This document shows positions 17,533 through 26,243 of a stretch of 64,000 nucleotides of DNA, in pieces. Within the stretch, counting starts at the first letter, position 1. Every line of letters begins with the position of its first letter. This DNA comes from Shewanella jiangmenensis. GTDB taxonomy: Bacteria > Pseudomonadota > Gammaproteobacteria > Enterobacterales > Shewanellaceae. The DNA lies in contig NZ_JAHEPS010000004.1 of assembly GCF_018596335.1 (NCBI RefSeq), positions 248,001 through 312,000 of the forward strand, in the 5' to 3' direction. A program made the position numbers and the translations under genes. A model generated the notes under the pieces. It did not search any database, was not told where the DNA came from, and saw only the letters and a program-made list of their open reading frames with translations.

Positions 17533-18407
17533 TTTTGCTGTTGATAAGTACAATGTTTTTGCCTGCCTTTTCGAGCCTGGCTGAACCCGTTTTGCGGGTG
17601 CGTTACATCGACGCCAGCGATATGAAGCACAACCCCAACAACGATTACTTTGGTCAGCTGCTTAAGCTGGCTCTGGATAAAACCGCCGCCGACTATGGCC
17701 CTTACGAGCTTTCGCCGCTCGATATTGATATTTCCCAGCGGCGCCATTTTCTGGAAATCGGCAAGGGTAGGGTCGATGTATTCTGGACCATGACCACAGA
17801 TGCGCGCGAGCAGCAGGCGCGGCCGGTGCGGGTGCCGCTGATGAAAGGCGTATATGGGCTCAGGCTGCTGGCCCTTAATCGCGCCGATGCGGGCTTGCTT
17901 GAGTCGGTAAAGGGGGATGAGGATCTGCGGGGCATCCGCTTTATTCAGGGGCGTGACTGGCCCGATACTCAGGTGCTCAGGCTGAACCGGCTCCGGGTCG
18001 AAACCGATATCGCCGAAGATGACCTATATGGTTTTTTGGCGCGCCATCGTGGTCTGGCATTCCCTCGGGCCATCACAGAGATTTTTGCTGAAACCGATAG
18101 CCGGGCTGCCGGCGTCGTTGCCGATGAGCACGTGCTGCTGCGCTACCCCGCCGCTATGTATTTTTTCGTGGCCAAAGACAATGAGGTACTGGCCACTCGG
18201 CTCGAAGCAGGCCTTCGCCGCGCCATGGGCGATGGCAGTTTTGATGCACTGTTTTATCAGTTTCCCGCTCACCGAGATGCCATCAGCCGCGCAAACCTCG
18301 GCGCGCGTATTCTGATTGAACTCGATAACCCGCTGCTGCCGGCCTCAGTCGATAAAGCCGAGATCCGTCGTCAGCAGGACCAAATCCTCGGCCATCAGTA
18401 TCCTTAA
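17520..18407 (+). CDS. Periplasmic solute-binding-like protein paired with a diguanylate cyclase
   Basis: A 295-residue exported protein with a signal peptide (MRGLILLLISTMFLPAFSSLAEP) followed by a fold like bacterial extracellular solute-binding proteins of family 3: VLRVRYIDAS, LGRVDVFWTMTTDAREQQARPVRVPL-type core and a long helical C-terminus. There are no ABC transporter genes nearby. The GTG start has an excellent AGGAG site and lies inside the end of the upstream cyclase gene, so the two are expressed together. The likely role, by inference, is to bind a small molecule in the periplasm and act on the CHASE domain. The ligand is unknown. Confidence 0.65.
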   Translation: MRGLILLLISTMFLPAFSSLAEPVLRVRYIDASDMKHNPNNDYFGQLLKLALDKTAADYGPYELSPLDIDISQRRHFLEIGKGRVDVFWTMTTDAREQQARPVRVPLMKGVYGLRLLALNRADAGLLESVKGDEDLRGIRFIQGRDWPDTQVLRLNRLRVETDIAEDDLYGFLARHRGLAFPRAITEIFAETDSRAAGVVADEHVLLRYPAAMYFFVAKDNEVLATRLEAGLRRAMGDGSFDALFYQFPAHRDAISRANLGARILIELDNPLLPASVDKAEIRRQQDQILGHQYP

Positions 18408-18447
18408 GCCTTGGTGATTGTGAATTCAGCACAGCTGGCGTTTGGCC

Positions 18448-18480
18448 ATAAAAAAGCCCCCGATGATTTCAGGGGCTAGC
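18448..18480 (-). terminator. Terminator of the DUF2959 lipoprotein gene
   Basis: Read leftward, AGCCCCTGAAATCATCGGGGGCT is followed by TTTTTT, a standard rho-independent terminator for the gene that ends at 18509. It may also block the rightward gene ending at 18407. Confidence 0.85.
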
Positions 18481-18508
18481 GTGAAAGCGGCTGTCAGTCT
18501 GGCTTTGG

Positions 18509-19159
18509 TTATTTTGCGGCTTCCATTGCGGCAATAAACTTGTTCGACTCGGCGATGGAGCGGTTCATCTCTTTAATCAGGCCGGAAATGTCGGTCTGCA
18601 GGCTGGAAAATTCACCCTTGATGGCACCAATAGTCTGGGCGTTAAGGTTATGCTTGAGGTACAGCATGTTGTCCTTCATCGAGGTGAGGATGGGCGGCAT
18701 TTTGCTTTCGGCTTTGCGCATACTGCGGATCAGCGAGTCGTAATTGCGACGGGTTTCGCGCAGCTTGACCTGGCTTTTGGAGCGCAGATCTGCCTTGCTG
18801 ATTTCACCGATTTCGGTTTGCCACTCATCGAACAGGGCTTCTGCTACGTCTTCGACCTTGTTGATGCGGCTCGATACATCATCCGCAGCCGATTGGGCGG
18901 CGTCATATTCATCTTTTGCCTTGTTGTAGGCCTTTTCCAGATCGCCGCCGTCGTGGTTCAGCAGCGCTTTCATTTCTTCGAGCGCCGAGCTGAACTGTTT
19001 CTGGGCGTCTTCCTGAGACTCTTTGGCGTCTTTCACCCGGTCGACCATGATGTCACGCTTGTGGTAGCCCACCTGCTCCATCGCGCCGTAATAGGCCGTC
19101 TGGCAGCCACTGAGCAGCAGTGCTGCACCCAACAAAGCCGGTGTCAGAAATTGTTTCAT
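18509..19159 (-). CDS. DUF2959 lipoprotein
   Basis: A 216-residue lipoprotein with leader MKQFLTPALLGAALLLSGCQ (lipobox LSGC). The mature part is almost wholly helical and charged, with heptad-like stretches (DRVKDAKESQEDAQKQFSSALEEMKALL; KAKDEYDAAQSAADDVSSRINKVED), matching DUF2959. Such proteins are common in Shewanella and related marine bacteria and have no proven function. The ATG at 19159 has AGGGA at proper spacing; the ATG three codons upstream sits directly against it. The family is usually a single gene, as here. Confidence 0.8.
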   Translation of the reverse strand: MKQFLTPALLGAALLLSGCQTAYYGAMEQVGYHKRDIMVDRVKDAKESQEDAQKQFSSALEEMKALLNHDGGDLEKAYNKAKDEYDAAQSAADDVSSRINKVEDVAEALFDEWQTEIGEISKADLRSKSQVKLRETRRNYDSLIRSMRKAESKMPPILTSMKDNMLYLKHNLNAQTIGAIKGEFSSLQTDISGLIKEMNRSIAESNKFIAAMEAAK

Positions 19160-19180
19160 TGTTGCCATTCCCTGGTGTTG

Positions 19181-19402
19181 TTAATCCGCTTTAAAGCGAG
19201 CCGCGTCTATGATGGACCACAGGTGAGCGATAGCGCCAATGATGGCGGGCACCACCAAAAACCACAGGGCGTAGCCACCGACAGTTACCACGAAAAACAG
19301 TAACGCCGCCATAATCCGTCCCTGCAGCAACTGCCCCAGACCCGGAAAAAACAGGTTAACCCCAGCGGCAAGCACATTCCCGGCAGAACCCTGTTGTGAC
19401 AT
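19181..19402 (-). CDS. Small TM2-like membrane protein
   Basis: A 73-residue protein starting at ATG 19402 with a strong AAGGAG site. It has the pattern of TM2-type small membrane proteins: AAGVNLFFPGLGQLLQGRIMAALLFF, where the PGLGQLxxG motif precedes the first helix, then a second hydrophobic stretch and a C-terminal WSIIDAARFK. It is 21 bases upstream of the DUF2959 gene on the same strand and may be co-transcribed. Function unknown. Confidence 0.75.
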   Translation of the reverse strand: MSQQGSAGNVLAAGVNLFFPGLGQLLQGRIMAALLFFVVTVGGYALWFLVVPAIIGAIAHLWSIIDAARFKAD

Positions 19403-19493
19403 CGAATCGCTCCTTAAAACTTGTAAAGCAGGTATTGTACGCTTTATTGTACGAACATAAACCGTTCCTGTTGCCTGTCGCAAGAGAAAAACA

Positions 19494-20459
19494 GTGAAAA
19501 ATAAGATAGATGTGCGCCTGATAAAGGGATTTTTACAGGGTGTTTGGCGTTTTATGCTGCATCTGGGTTCCCGGCTTCGGGAAGATCAGATAAATGTACG
19601 CGCCGGCCACCTGGCTTATGTAACGCTGCTGTCGCTGGTGCCGCTGGTGGCGGTGACCATGTCGGTGCTGTCGGCCTTTCCGGTGTTTGAAGGTATTCGT
19701 GGCACCATCGAAAGTTACGTCTACGAAAACATGATCCCGGCGGCCGGAGATACGGTCAAAACCTATATCAATGAATTTGTGGGCAATGCTTCCAAGGGCA
19801 CTGCGGTGGGGATTGGTTTTCTGGTGGTGGTCGCCATCATGCTGATTTCCGCCATCGACAAGGCGCTCAATGCCATCTGGCGTACCCAGGAAAAACGCCG
19901 TTTGGTGGTGGCCTTTTCCATGTACTGGATGGTGCTGACCTTGGGCCCGGTGCTGATGGGCGCGAGCATTGCCGTGACCTCTTACGTGGTGTCGCTCAAA
20001 ATCCTCAGCGACGCCGATGTGTACGGCGTGGTGCCCATGCTGATGGAAAAGCTGCCGCTGTTTTTCTCTGTGGCGGCTTTTTTGCTGCTGTATCTGGTAG
20101 TGCCCAATCAAAAGGTGAAGTTTTTCCATGCCTTGCTCGGCGCTGTGGTCGCCGCGGTGCTGTTTGAAACCGGTAAAAAAGGCTTTGCCCTGTATGTGAC
20201 TGAGTTTCCAAGCTACGAGGCCATTTACGGCGCGCTGGCGACCATTCCGATTCTGTTTGTTTGGGTGTACCTGTCGTGGACCATAGTGCTGTTTGGTGCT
20301 GTGATTGCCTCATCCCTGCCTGAATACCTGGATTACGATGACGGTGACGGGCCAGCAGCCTCGAAGGAGTCGGCCGCCTCAGCCCTTGAGCCCGAAAGCG
20401 GCGGCGGAAATACGGCAGGCAGCATAGCTATGTCATCTCAGAGCAACGCCAAGAGCTGA
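19494..20459 (+). CDS. yihY: YihY/BrkB family inner membrane protein
   Basis: A 321-residue polytopic protein of the YihY (UPF0761, formerly 'BrkB ribonuclease BN') family. Signature parts are [26 protein letters not shown] near the N-terminus, the helix [23 protein letters not shown] and the C-terminal [25 protein letters not shown]. The cytoplasmic tail is acidic and low in complexity. Despite the old name it is not a ribonuclease; its function is unproven. The start is GTG with AAGAG upstream. The order yihY then dtd then a YiiD-like gene resembles the E. coli order, with an iminopeptidase gene inserted. Confidence 0.9.
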   Translation: MKNKIDVRLIKGFLQGVWRFMLHLGSRLREDQINVRAGHLAYVTLLSLVPLVAVTMSVLSAFPVFEGIRGTIESYVYENMIPAAGDTVKTYINEFVGNASKGTAVGIGFLVVVAIMLISAIDKALNAIWRTQEKRRLVVAFSMYWMVLTLGPVLMGASIAVTSYVVSLKILSDADVYGVVPMLMEKLPLFFSVAAFLLLYLVVPNQKVKFFHALLGAVVAAVLFETGKKGFALYVTEFPSYEAIYGALATIPILFVWVYLSWTIVLFGAVIASSLPEYLDYDDGDGPAASKESAASALEPESGGGNTAGSIAMSSQSNAKS

Positions 20460-20460
20460 C

Positions 20461-21420
20461 ATGTACAGCGCACAAACCATGGAAGCCGAGCTTATCAAAA
20501 GCCACTGGATTGAGGTGGGCGACGGCCACAGCCTGCACCTTGGCGAATATGGCAATCCCGCAGGGCCTGTGGTGCTCTATCTTCATGGCGGACCCGGCGC
20601 GGGTTGCACTCCGGACGATGCGCTACTGTTTGATACCCGGCACTGGCGGGTGCTTTTGCTGGATCAGCGTGGCGCCGGACTCTCGCGGCCAAGGGGCAGT
20701 CTTACCGATAACAGCATTACCCATCTGCTTGGCGATCTTGAGCGGGTCAGAAAGGCGCTTGCTATCGAGCGTTGGTGCCTTGCCGGTGGCTCCTTTGGTG
20801 CCACCCTTGGGCTGATATACAGCGGCCTCTATCCCGAGCGGGTGGCGGCGCAAAGCTACTGGGGGCTGTTTATTCCGTCCCTTGAGGGCATGAGCTGGCT
20901 TTATGGCCCCGACGGCGCCGCAAAAATGTTCAGCGCCGAGTACAACGACTTCAGTGGCGGTATTCCTATTAAAGGCTGGTTGCCGCTGGTATTTGAGTAT
21001 TTTCATAAGGGATTCAGCCATCCGCAGCAAACTCTTGCCGAGCGGGCATTTCGGCGCTGGCTCGATTGGGAGCTGTCACTGGCGTATCCCGGCAACCGCC
21101 TGATTGGTCCGCTGGATTGGCGCTCGCGGGTGCTGGCGATGATTGAACTGCATTATGCCCGCGCTCAGTATTTTGGTGCCGAGGCGCTGCTGCACAAAGC
21201 CTTGCCGAACATCAGCGCGCCAACGCGGATTATTCAGGGCGAATGCGACTGGGTTTGTCCTGCGCCTGTGCTTGAGGCTTTCGCGCCGCTCTCGGCGCGG
21301 CTCGGTGAGCAGATTGAGCTGGTGAGCGTTGGCGGCGGTTATCATTCGCTGGCGGATGCCCGTGTGCATCAGGCGGTCAGCCGCGCGGGCAACTGGATGC
21401 TCGCCATGGTGCATTCCTGA
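20461..21420 (+). CDS. pip: Proline iminopeptidase
   Basis: A 319-residue alpha/beta hydrolase of peptidase family S33, which removes N-terminal proline from peptides. Signatures are LHGGPGAGCTPDD (oxyanion region), DQRGAGLSRPRGSL, the nucleophile elbow GGSFGATLGL (Ser about 110), the acid in ECDWVCPAP and the catalytic His in GGGYHSLAD. Length and the central cap domain (MSWLYGPDGAAKMF ... WLDWELSL) are typical. Its ATG follows the yihY stop by one base and no strong ribosome site is seen, so translation is probably coupled. Confidence 0.9.
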   Translation: MYSAQTMEAELIKSHWIEVGDGHSLHLGEYGNPAGPVVLYLHGGPGAGCTPDDALLFDTRHWRVLLLDQRGAGLSRPRGSLTDNSITHLLGDLERVRKALAIERWCLAGGSFGATLGLIYSGLYPERVAAQSYWGLFIPSLEGMSWLYGPDGAAKMFSAEYNDFSGGIPIKGWLPLVFEYFHKGFSHPQQTLAERAFRRWLDWELSLAYPGNRLIGPLDWRSRVLAMIELHYARAQYFGAEALLHKALPNISAPTRIIQGECDWVCPAPVLEAFAPLSARLGEQIELVSVGGGYHSLADARVHQAVSRAGNWMLAMVHS

Positions 21421-21479
21421 TTGGGTTTGCCGCTGAGGCTGTGGCACAATCGCCCGGTTTTCCATTACAGGATTGAGTT

Positions 21480-21917
21480 GTGATTGCATTGATTCAGCGG
21501 GTCAGCCGCGCCAGCGTAACAGTGGACGGCGAAATCACCGGCGCCATCGGACAGGGTTTGTTGGTGCTCCTTGGTGTCGAGCAGCAGGACAATCGGGAAA
21601 AGCTCGAAAAGCTGGCACATAAGGTGATGAACTATCGCGTGTTTTCCGATGAAAACGGCAAGATGAACCTCAATGTCTCCCAGGTGGGCGGCAGTTTGCT
21701 GGTGGTGTCGCAGTTTACCCTTGCCGCCGATACCGGCAGAGGGCTGCGGCCAAGCTTTTCAGGTGCCGGCACCCCTGAACTTGCCGAGCGTTTGTATGAA
21801 GAATTCGTTGCCCATTGCCGTGCCCAGGGCGTGGCCACTGAAACCGGCCGTTTTGCCGCCGACATGAAGGTTGAGCTGCTGAACGATGGTCCGGTCACCT
21901 TTCATTTGCAGGTGTAG
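21480..21917 (+). CDS. dtd: D-aminoacyl-tRNA deacylase
   Basis: Dtd hydrolyses D-aminoacyl-tRNAs (and Gly-tRNA-Ala), keeping D-amino acids out of proteins. The 145 residues match E. coli Dtd throughout: [15 protein letters not shown], the active-site [17 protein letters not shown] and the cross-subunit [11 protein letters not shown] carrying the Gly-Pro motif. Start is GTG at 21480 with AGGA upstream. It belongs to the yihY-pip-dtd-thioesterase run. Confidence 0.96.
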   Translation: MIALIQRVSRASVTVDGEITGAIGQGLLVLLGVEQQDNREKLEKLAHKVMNYRVFSDENGKMNLNVSQVGGSLLVVSQFTLAADTGRGLRPSFSGAGTPELAERLYEEFVAHCRAQGVATETGRFAADMKVELLNDGPVTFHLQV

Positions 21918-21947
21918 CCGCCGCTTTTCTTCCAACCGGAACTGATT

Positions 21948-22391
21948 ATGACTCCAGAACAAAGCCTGCTGCAGGAGCTGATGGATACCTGGCATCAAAC
22001 TATCCCGGTGACGGATTTTATGAAAATCTGCCCGCGCCGTTTTGATGGCACCCGCTTTGAAGCCAGTGCGCCGCTTGAGCCGAATATCAATCTGCATCAA
22101 ACCATGTTTGCCGGCAGCATTTACACCCTGCTTACCCTTACCGGCTGGGGGCTGATGTGGCTTAAACAGCGCGAGGCCGGGGTGAGCGGTGCCATAGTGC
22201 TGGCCGAAGCCAATGTGCGCTATCTTGCGCCTGTTACCCAAACGCCGGTGGCGCGGGTTTGCTGGGAGGGCGGCGATTTGTCTCCGCTGGCCCGAGGCCG
22301 GCGGGTAAAGCAGCCGCTGAACGTTGAGCTTTACTCCGGCGATACCCTCTGCGCCCAATTCACGGGTACCTATGTCAGTCTGCCGGAATAA
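21948..22391 (+). CDS. YiiD-type hotdog thioesterase domain protein
   Basis: A 147-residue single-domain protein resembling the C-terminal putative thioesterase half of E. coli YiiD. Visible hotdog features are the N-terminal helix-strand FMKICPRRFDGTRFEASAPLEPNINLHQTMFAGSIYTLLTLTGWGLMWL and the strand AIVLAEANVRYLAPV. In E. coli the same domain is fused behind a GNAT acetyltransferase and its gene is beside dtd; here the GNAT half is absent and position is kept. ATG 21948 has a GGAACTG site. It likely acts on acyl-CoA or acyl-ACP, substrate unknown. Confidence 0.8.
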   Translation: MTPEQSLLQELMDTWHQTIPVTDFMKICPRRFDGTRFEASAPLEPNINLHQTMFAGSIYTLLTLTGWGLMWLKQREAGVSGAIVLAEANVRYLAPVTQTPVARVCWEGGDLSPLARGRRVKQPLNVELYSGDTLCAQFTGTYVSLPE

Positions 22392-22519
22392 ATAACGCCT
22401 GCGACTTTCGGTTTCAATATTGCTGTTGTCTGTGGCTTTCCATACAATCCGCAGGTTAAAAAAATGTAAATAAATGGATATTCATACGGTATCCATGACT
22501 GCATCATAAGGACAACAGC

Positions 22520-23740
22520 ATGCGTCTTTTCTGTATGGCACTGGCCTTGGTGGTTTGTGCCAATCTTTCCGGGTGCGCCAATACCCGTCTAAACGCCAAC
22601 AAGCTGCCCAAAGGGGTAGCGGTAAGCAAGTCCATCACTCTGCCGGTGGACGTAGCGGTGGCCTATTATCTGCCAAAACATGAACTTGATACCCGGGTGT
22701 ATCTGGATAAGTGGAATCTGTGGGTTGAGCCGGGGGCGGCGCTTGGCGACGGTGCCCGCGATGCCTTTGGTGCCTATTTTGGCAATGCCAAATTGCTCGA
22801 CCGCCAGTCCAGCGAACAGTATGGCCTGTTGGTGGATATGGATCCTGAATGGGAGTTCATTTCCGGCAAAGTCACTATGACCATGAAATACAAAGTCTTT
22901 AACGGCGGTGACAAGCCACTGCGTGAAGGCAGCAAGAGTTTCAGCGCTGACATAGGCTACATTGGTGATAACTCGGGCATGTATAACGCCGCCATGCGCG
23001 CGACTCAGCTGGTGATTGTGGATGTGCTCAACAGCCTCAAACCATCGGCCGCCACCTACCCGACGACGCTGGCCATGAAAGATGCAAATCCGTTACTGCT
23101 GGCGAATCTGGATAAGCCGGTTGCCAGCGGCACCGGGTTTTATATCAACCAGTCAGGCCAGTTGCTTACTGCCGCCCATGTGCTGAACGAGTGTCTGGTA
23201 ACCAAGGTGCAGGCGGGCGATAAGTCGTTTAATGCCAAAGTGGATGCCAAGTCCACCCTGCTGGATCTGGCGGTGGTCAGCACTGAAAGCACCTCAGAGC
23301 GATTTTTACCGCTGCGTAAAGGCAGTGAAATCTTCCTTGGCGAATCAGTCACCAACGTTGGCTACCCGCTGCAGGGGCTGCTTGCAGCCTCGCCAAACCT
23401 GACCCGTGGCAACGTCAGCTCCCTCAATGCCCTAAAAGGTTCGGTGGGGCAGTTCCAGTTTTCTGCGCCGATCCAGCCGGGCTCCAGCGGCGGTCCTGTG
23501 GTGTCGGATGGCGGCGAACTCCTTGGGGTGACAGTGGCGACGCTCAATGCAGCCAAGCTGATTGAATCCGGCGCCTTGCCACAGAACGTGAACTTTGCCC
23601 TGGATGCAAAGTATGTGGCCAAGTTCCTCGATGCCAACCAAATCAAATATACCCAGGTAGAGCCCAACCTCAAGGGCGATATCCGCACCAGCAACGATGC
23701 GGCGCTGTCCACCGTTGTTCAGATGGCCTGCTTCCAGTAA
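22520..23740 (+). CDS. Lipoprotein trypsin-like serine protease
   Basis: A 406-residue lipoprotein (leader to LSGC near residue 19) with two parts. Residues about 20-175 form a domain I do not recognise (DVAVAYYLPKHELDTRVYLDKW). Residues about 195-380 are a trypsin-like protease with the full triad: His in LLTAAHVLNEC, Asp in LLDLAVV and Ser in QPGSSGGPVVSDG. No PDZ domain follows, unlike DegP/DegS. The ATG has AAGGAC at good spacing. Ten bases downstream starts a small exported protein gene, so the two form an operon. Substrate unknown; it should act at the envelope. Confidence 0.8.
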   Translation: MRLFCMALALVVCANLSGCANTRLNANKLPKGVAVSKSITLPVDVAVAYYLPKHELDTRVYLDKWNLWVEPGAALGDGARDAFGAYFGNAKLLDRQSSEQYGLLVDMDPEWEFISGKVTMTMKYKVFNGGDKPLREGSKSFSADIGYIGDNSGMYNAAMRATQLVIVDVLNSLKPSAATYPTTLAMKDANPLLLANLDKPVASGTGFYINQSGQLLTAAHVLNECLVTKVQAGDKSFNAKVDAKSTLLDLAVVSTESTSERFLPLRKGSEIFLGESVTNVGYPLQGLLAASPNLTRGNVSSLNALKGSVGQFQFSAPIQPGSSGGPVVSDGGELLGVTVATLNAAKLIESGALPQNVNFALDAKYVAKFLDANQIKYTQVEPNLKGDIRTSNDAALSTVVQMACFQ

Positions 23741-23750
23741 GGAGATAAAA

Positions 23751-24278
23751 ATGAAAAGATTTTCAATGGCATCACTTACTCTGCTGGCCGCGGTTTCATC
23801 GGTTTCTGCGGCCGAACTGGTGCTGCCGCCCGTGCTGTACCTGAGCACAATCGAGGGCAGTGAGCTGTTTGACAAGCTCAAGCAAAGCCCGTCGTTTGCC
23901 GCCATCGACAAAGAAAATATTGGCACGCCGCTGCGGTTAATTGTGAGTTACAAGCTGCAGCCAACGGCGGGCGGCACGGCAGCCGGTTTGACCTCGGCAA
24001 TTCTGGCTGGCGGCTCGCTGGGCATCTTGCCTGTGGTGACCAATAACGATCTGGTGGTGACCTACGAGTTGCGGGTGCATGGCCAGCCCGTTGCCAAGCA
24101 GGAATACCGCGAGAACTTTACCCAGGCGCAAAACATGTACAGCAATCCGCAGGGCGGGCTGGATAAGGCATCCATGGCATGGGTGGTGTCGACGGCTGAC
24201 CGCTTTGTGGTCGATATTGCCAGCGACAGCAAGGTCAGAGCTCTGGTGGACGAGTATCAGTTTTACTTCGGCAGCTGA
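23751..24278 (+). CDS. Exported protein of unknown function, partner of the lipoprotein protease
   Basis: A 175-residue protein with a signal peptide (MKRFSMASLTLLAAVSSVSA, cleaved before AELVLPP). The mature protein has a glycine-rich hydrophobic stretch in the middle (TAAGLTSAILAGGSLGILPV) between beta-rich parts (LIVSYKLQPT, VVTYELRVHGQPVAKQEYRENF), which recalls YhfL/YajG-like small envelope proteins, but I do not recognise the family. ATG 23751 has a strong AAGGAG site. It follows the protease gene by ten bases and ends at a terminator. Confidence 0.7.
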   Translation: MKRFSMASLTLLAAVSSVSAAELVLPPVLYLSTIEGSELFDKLKQSPSFAAIDKENIGTPLRLIVSYKLQPTAGGTAAGLTSAILAGGSLGILPVVTNNDLVVTYELRVHGQPVAKQEYRENFTQAQNMYSNPQGGLDKASMAWVVSTADRFVVDIASDSKVRALVDEYQFYFGS

Positions 24279-24295
24279 GCCGTCGCCCCGCCATT

Positions 24296-24331
24296 CAAAA
24301 GCCAGTCTCTGACTGGCTTTTCTATTTTTTA
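24296..24331 (+). terminator. Terminator of the protease operon
   Basis: AAAAGCCAGTC-TCT-GACTGGCTTTT followed by CTATTTTTT is a clear rho-independent terminator. Confidence 0.9.
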
Positions 24332-24435
24332 GAAAGTTATGTCTGATTTTATCCGCTTTTATTCGTTTTTATGAGCCAATAAACTTGCAGTCATCAAATG
24401 AATTGGCGGGAACAGTTCCCGGTTTCGGAGGTTTT

Positions 24436-25023
24436 ATGACAAAGGTATTGGTTCTTAAATCCAGCATTCTCGGTGACTTTTCCCAATCGGCCCGTCTGAT
24501 TGACGAGTGGGTTGCCAAAGAGCGCAGTGCGGGTGTTGAGGTGACAGTGCGGGATCTGGCCGCCCAGCCGCTGCCGGTGCTCGACGGCGAAATCGCCTTT
24601 GGTCTGCGGGGCGGCGACAACCTGAGCCCACGTCAGGCCGAGGTGCTGGCTTTGTCCAACGCGCTTATCGATGAGCTCAAGGCCCACGACACCCTGGTGG
24701 TGGCAGCGCCCATGTATAACTTCAGCATTCCAACCCAGCTGAAAAACTGGATTGATTTGGTTGCCCGTGCCGGTGTTACCTTCAGCTACACCGAGCAAGG
24801 CCCGGTTGGACTTGTCACAGGTAAAAAAGCCCTGGTGGTAGCGACCCGCGGCGGTATGCACAAGGATGCATCGTCTGATCACGTGGTGCCTTATCTGAAG
24901 ACGGTACTGGGCTTTATCGGGATTACTGAGGTGGAAGTCGTGTACGCCGAAGCGCTGAACATGGGCCCGGAAGCGGCCGAGAAAGGTTTGAGCGAGGCGC
25001 GCAGCCAACTGGTTATTCAGTAA
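24436..25023 (+). CDS. azoR: FMN-dependent NADH-azoreductase
   Basis: A 195-residue flavodoxin-fold quinone/azo reductase. It starts [24 protein letters not shown] (phosphate-binding loop), carries the FMN-contacting [17 protein letters not shown] and the TRGGMHKD loop, and ends as AzoR proteins do. AzoR reduces quinones and azo dyes with NADH, probably protecting against electrophiles. The frame is open to 24385, but ATG 24436 follows a GGAGG site and matches the family. Monocistronic. Confidence 0.93.
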   Translation: MTKVLVLKSSILGDFSQSARLIDEWVAKERSAGVEVTVRDLAAQPLPVLDGEIAFGLRGGDNLSPRQAEVLALSNALIDELKAHDTLVVAAPMYNFSIPTQLKNWIDLVARAGVTFSYTEQGPVGLVTGKKALVVATRGGMHKDASSDHVVPYLKTVLGFIGITEVEVVYAEALNMGPEAAEKGLSEARSQLVIQ

Positions 25024-25053
25024 GGCTGCCGGCCTGCCGGTTACATGGGCAGA

Positions 25054-26028
25054 TCAATGGCTCGAGAGTAAAAACTGAAGCGGAATAGCCAGACGCTCCG
25101 CCCATGCCGTTTCGGTATGGTCAGCTCCCTTAAAATAGCGGCTCTCCCACAGTGTCTCAGGGTAGCCGCTTTTACGCATGCTGTTGTCCATTTGCGCCTG
25201 CAGTGGCGGATATAACGCATCGAGCGTGGCGTCGCCGTGATCGAAATAGAGCCGGGTTTTGCTGGTGGGCGAGAGTTTGCTGCCGAGGTAGTCGGCGAAT
25301 GCCGCTGGCAGAGGATTATCCGGCTCACTGAAGACCCCCGGCCAGTGTGTCGACAGGCAGGCCGCCGCACCAAACACATCCGGATACTCAAGCGCCGCAT
25401 ACATGGAAATCAGTCCACCCATACTGGAGCCCATGATAAAGGTATGCTCTGCGGTGGTATTTACTCTGAAGTGCTGGTCTATATAGGGCTTTAGCCGCCG
25501 CACGATAAAATCAAGATACAGATCGGAATACAGTGGCGCCGCAAACAGTTTTACGCCGGCGCTGCGCTCGGCCTCGAGCAGCTTGGTCTGGGTCGCGTTC
25601 GGCAAAGATTTAAATGGCTTTTGCGGAAAATACTCGCTGTGCCGCAGCGCCTCGGTATTATGAATGGCCACCACAATGAAGGGGCGGACCTTGCCCGACT
25701 CCATCAGTTCAATGGCGGTATCATCGAGTTCCCATGCCTGTCGGTTCCAGCTGACAGAAGCATCAAACTGCATTTGACCATCGTGCACATAAAGCACATC
25801 GAAACGGGTGTTGGGTTGACTGAGATAATTGGGTGGAAGCCACACATCCACCGGTCGCGCCTGAATATCGCCAAAGTCCAGTTTATCCAGTCTGACAAGC
25901 TCACCTGCGGCGACCTTGGGCACCGGACTTGCGTTGCACAGGTGGCTGATAAGTGTGCCGCAAAGCAGCAGACACATGATGAGTTTGGTCTTGAGTCTGG
26001 CCGGTTGTGCCTTGATTTGCGTCATCAT
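25054..26028 (-). CDS. Exported esterase of the esterase D / IroE type
   Basis: A 324-residue protein with an N-terminal membrane signal (LKTKLIMCLLLCGTLISHLCNA) and the alpha/beta hydrolase fold of the putative esterase family. The triad is visible: Ser202 in FIMGSSMGGLIS, an Asp in LYFDHGDATLDALY and His in FKGADHTETAW. FDVLYVHDGQMQF is the usual N-terminal strand. Family members include S-formylglutathione hydrolase, enterobactin-type esterases and various carboxylesterases; the periplasmic location points away from formaldehyde detoxification. The substrate is not clear. A GGAG site is 12 bases before the ATG. Confidence 0.82.
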   Translation of the reverse strand: MMTQIKAQPARLKTKLIMCLLLCGTLISHLCNASPVPKVAAGELVRLDKLDFGDIQARPVDVWLPPNYLSQPNTRFDVLYVHDGQMQFDASVSWNRQAWELDDTAIELMESGKVRPFIVVAIHNTEALRHSEYFPQKPFKSLPNATQTKLLEAERSAGVKLFAAPLYSDLYLDFIVRRLKPYIDQHFRVNTTAEHTFIMGSSMGGLISMYAALEYPDVFGAAACLSTHWPGVFSEPDNPLPAAFADYLGSKLSPTSKTRLYFDHGDATLDALYPPLQAQMDNSMRKSGYPETLWESRYFKGADHTETAWAERLAIPLQFLLSSH

Positions 26029-26243
26029 TCGACTGGGTTTTCTCCGGTAATTGTTCCTTGGAGGAAACCATCAGTTGCTTTGCATCACAAGCTGAATTCG
26101 TATGCATTCGGCACAGTCTGCAACCCTCAGCGCTGTGGCTGTATTCCACATAACGCACCTTGCGGCTTGCCTGCCCCCGGCCGGAACTGATCGCAAAGCC
26201 CGGGCGTGGCGTCTGCTTGTCTTGGCTCATCGCCGTGCAGGCC

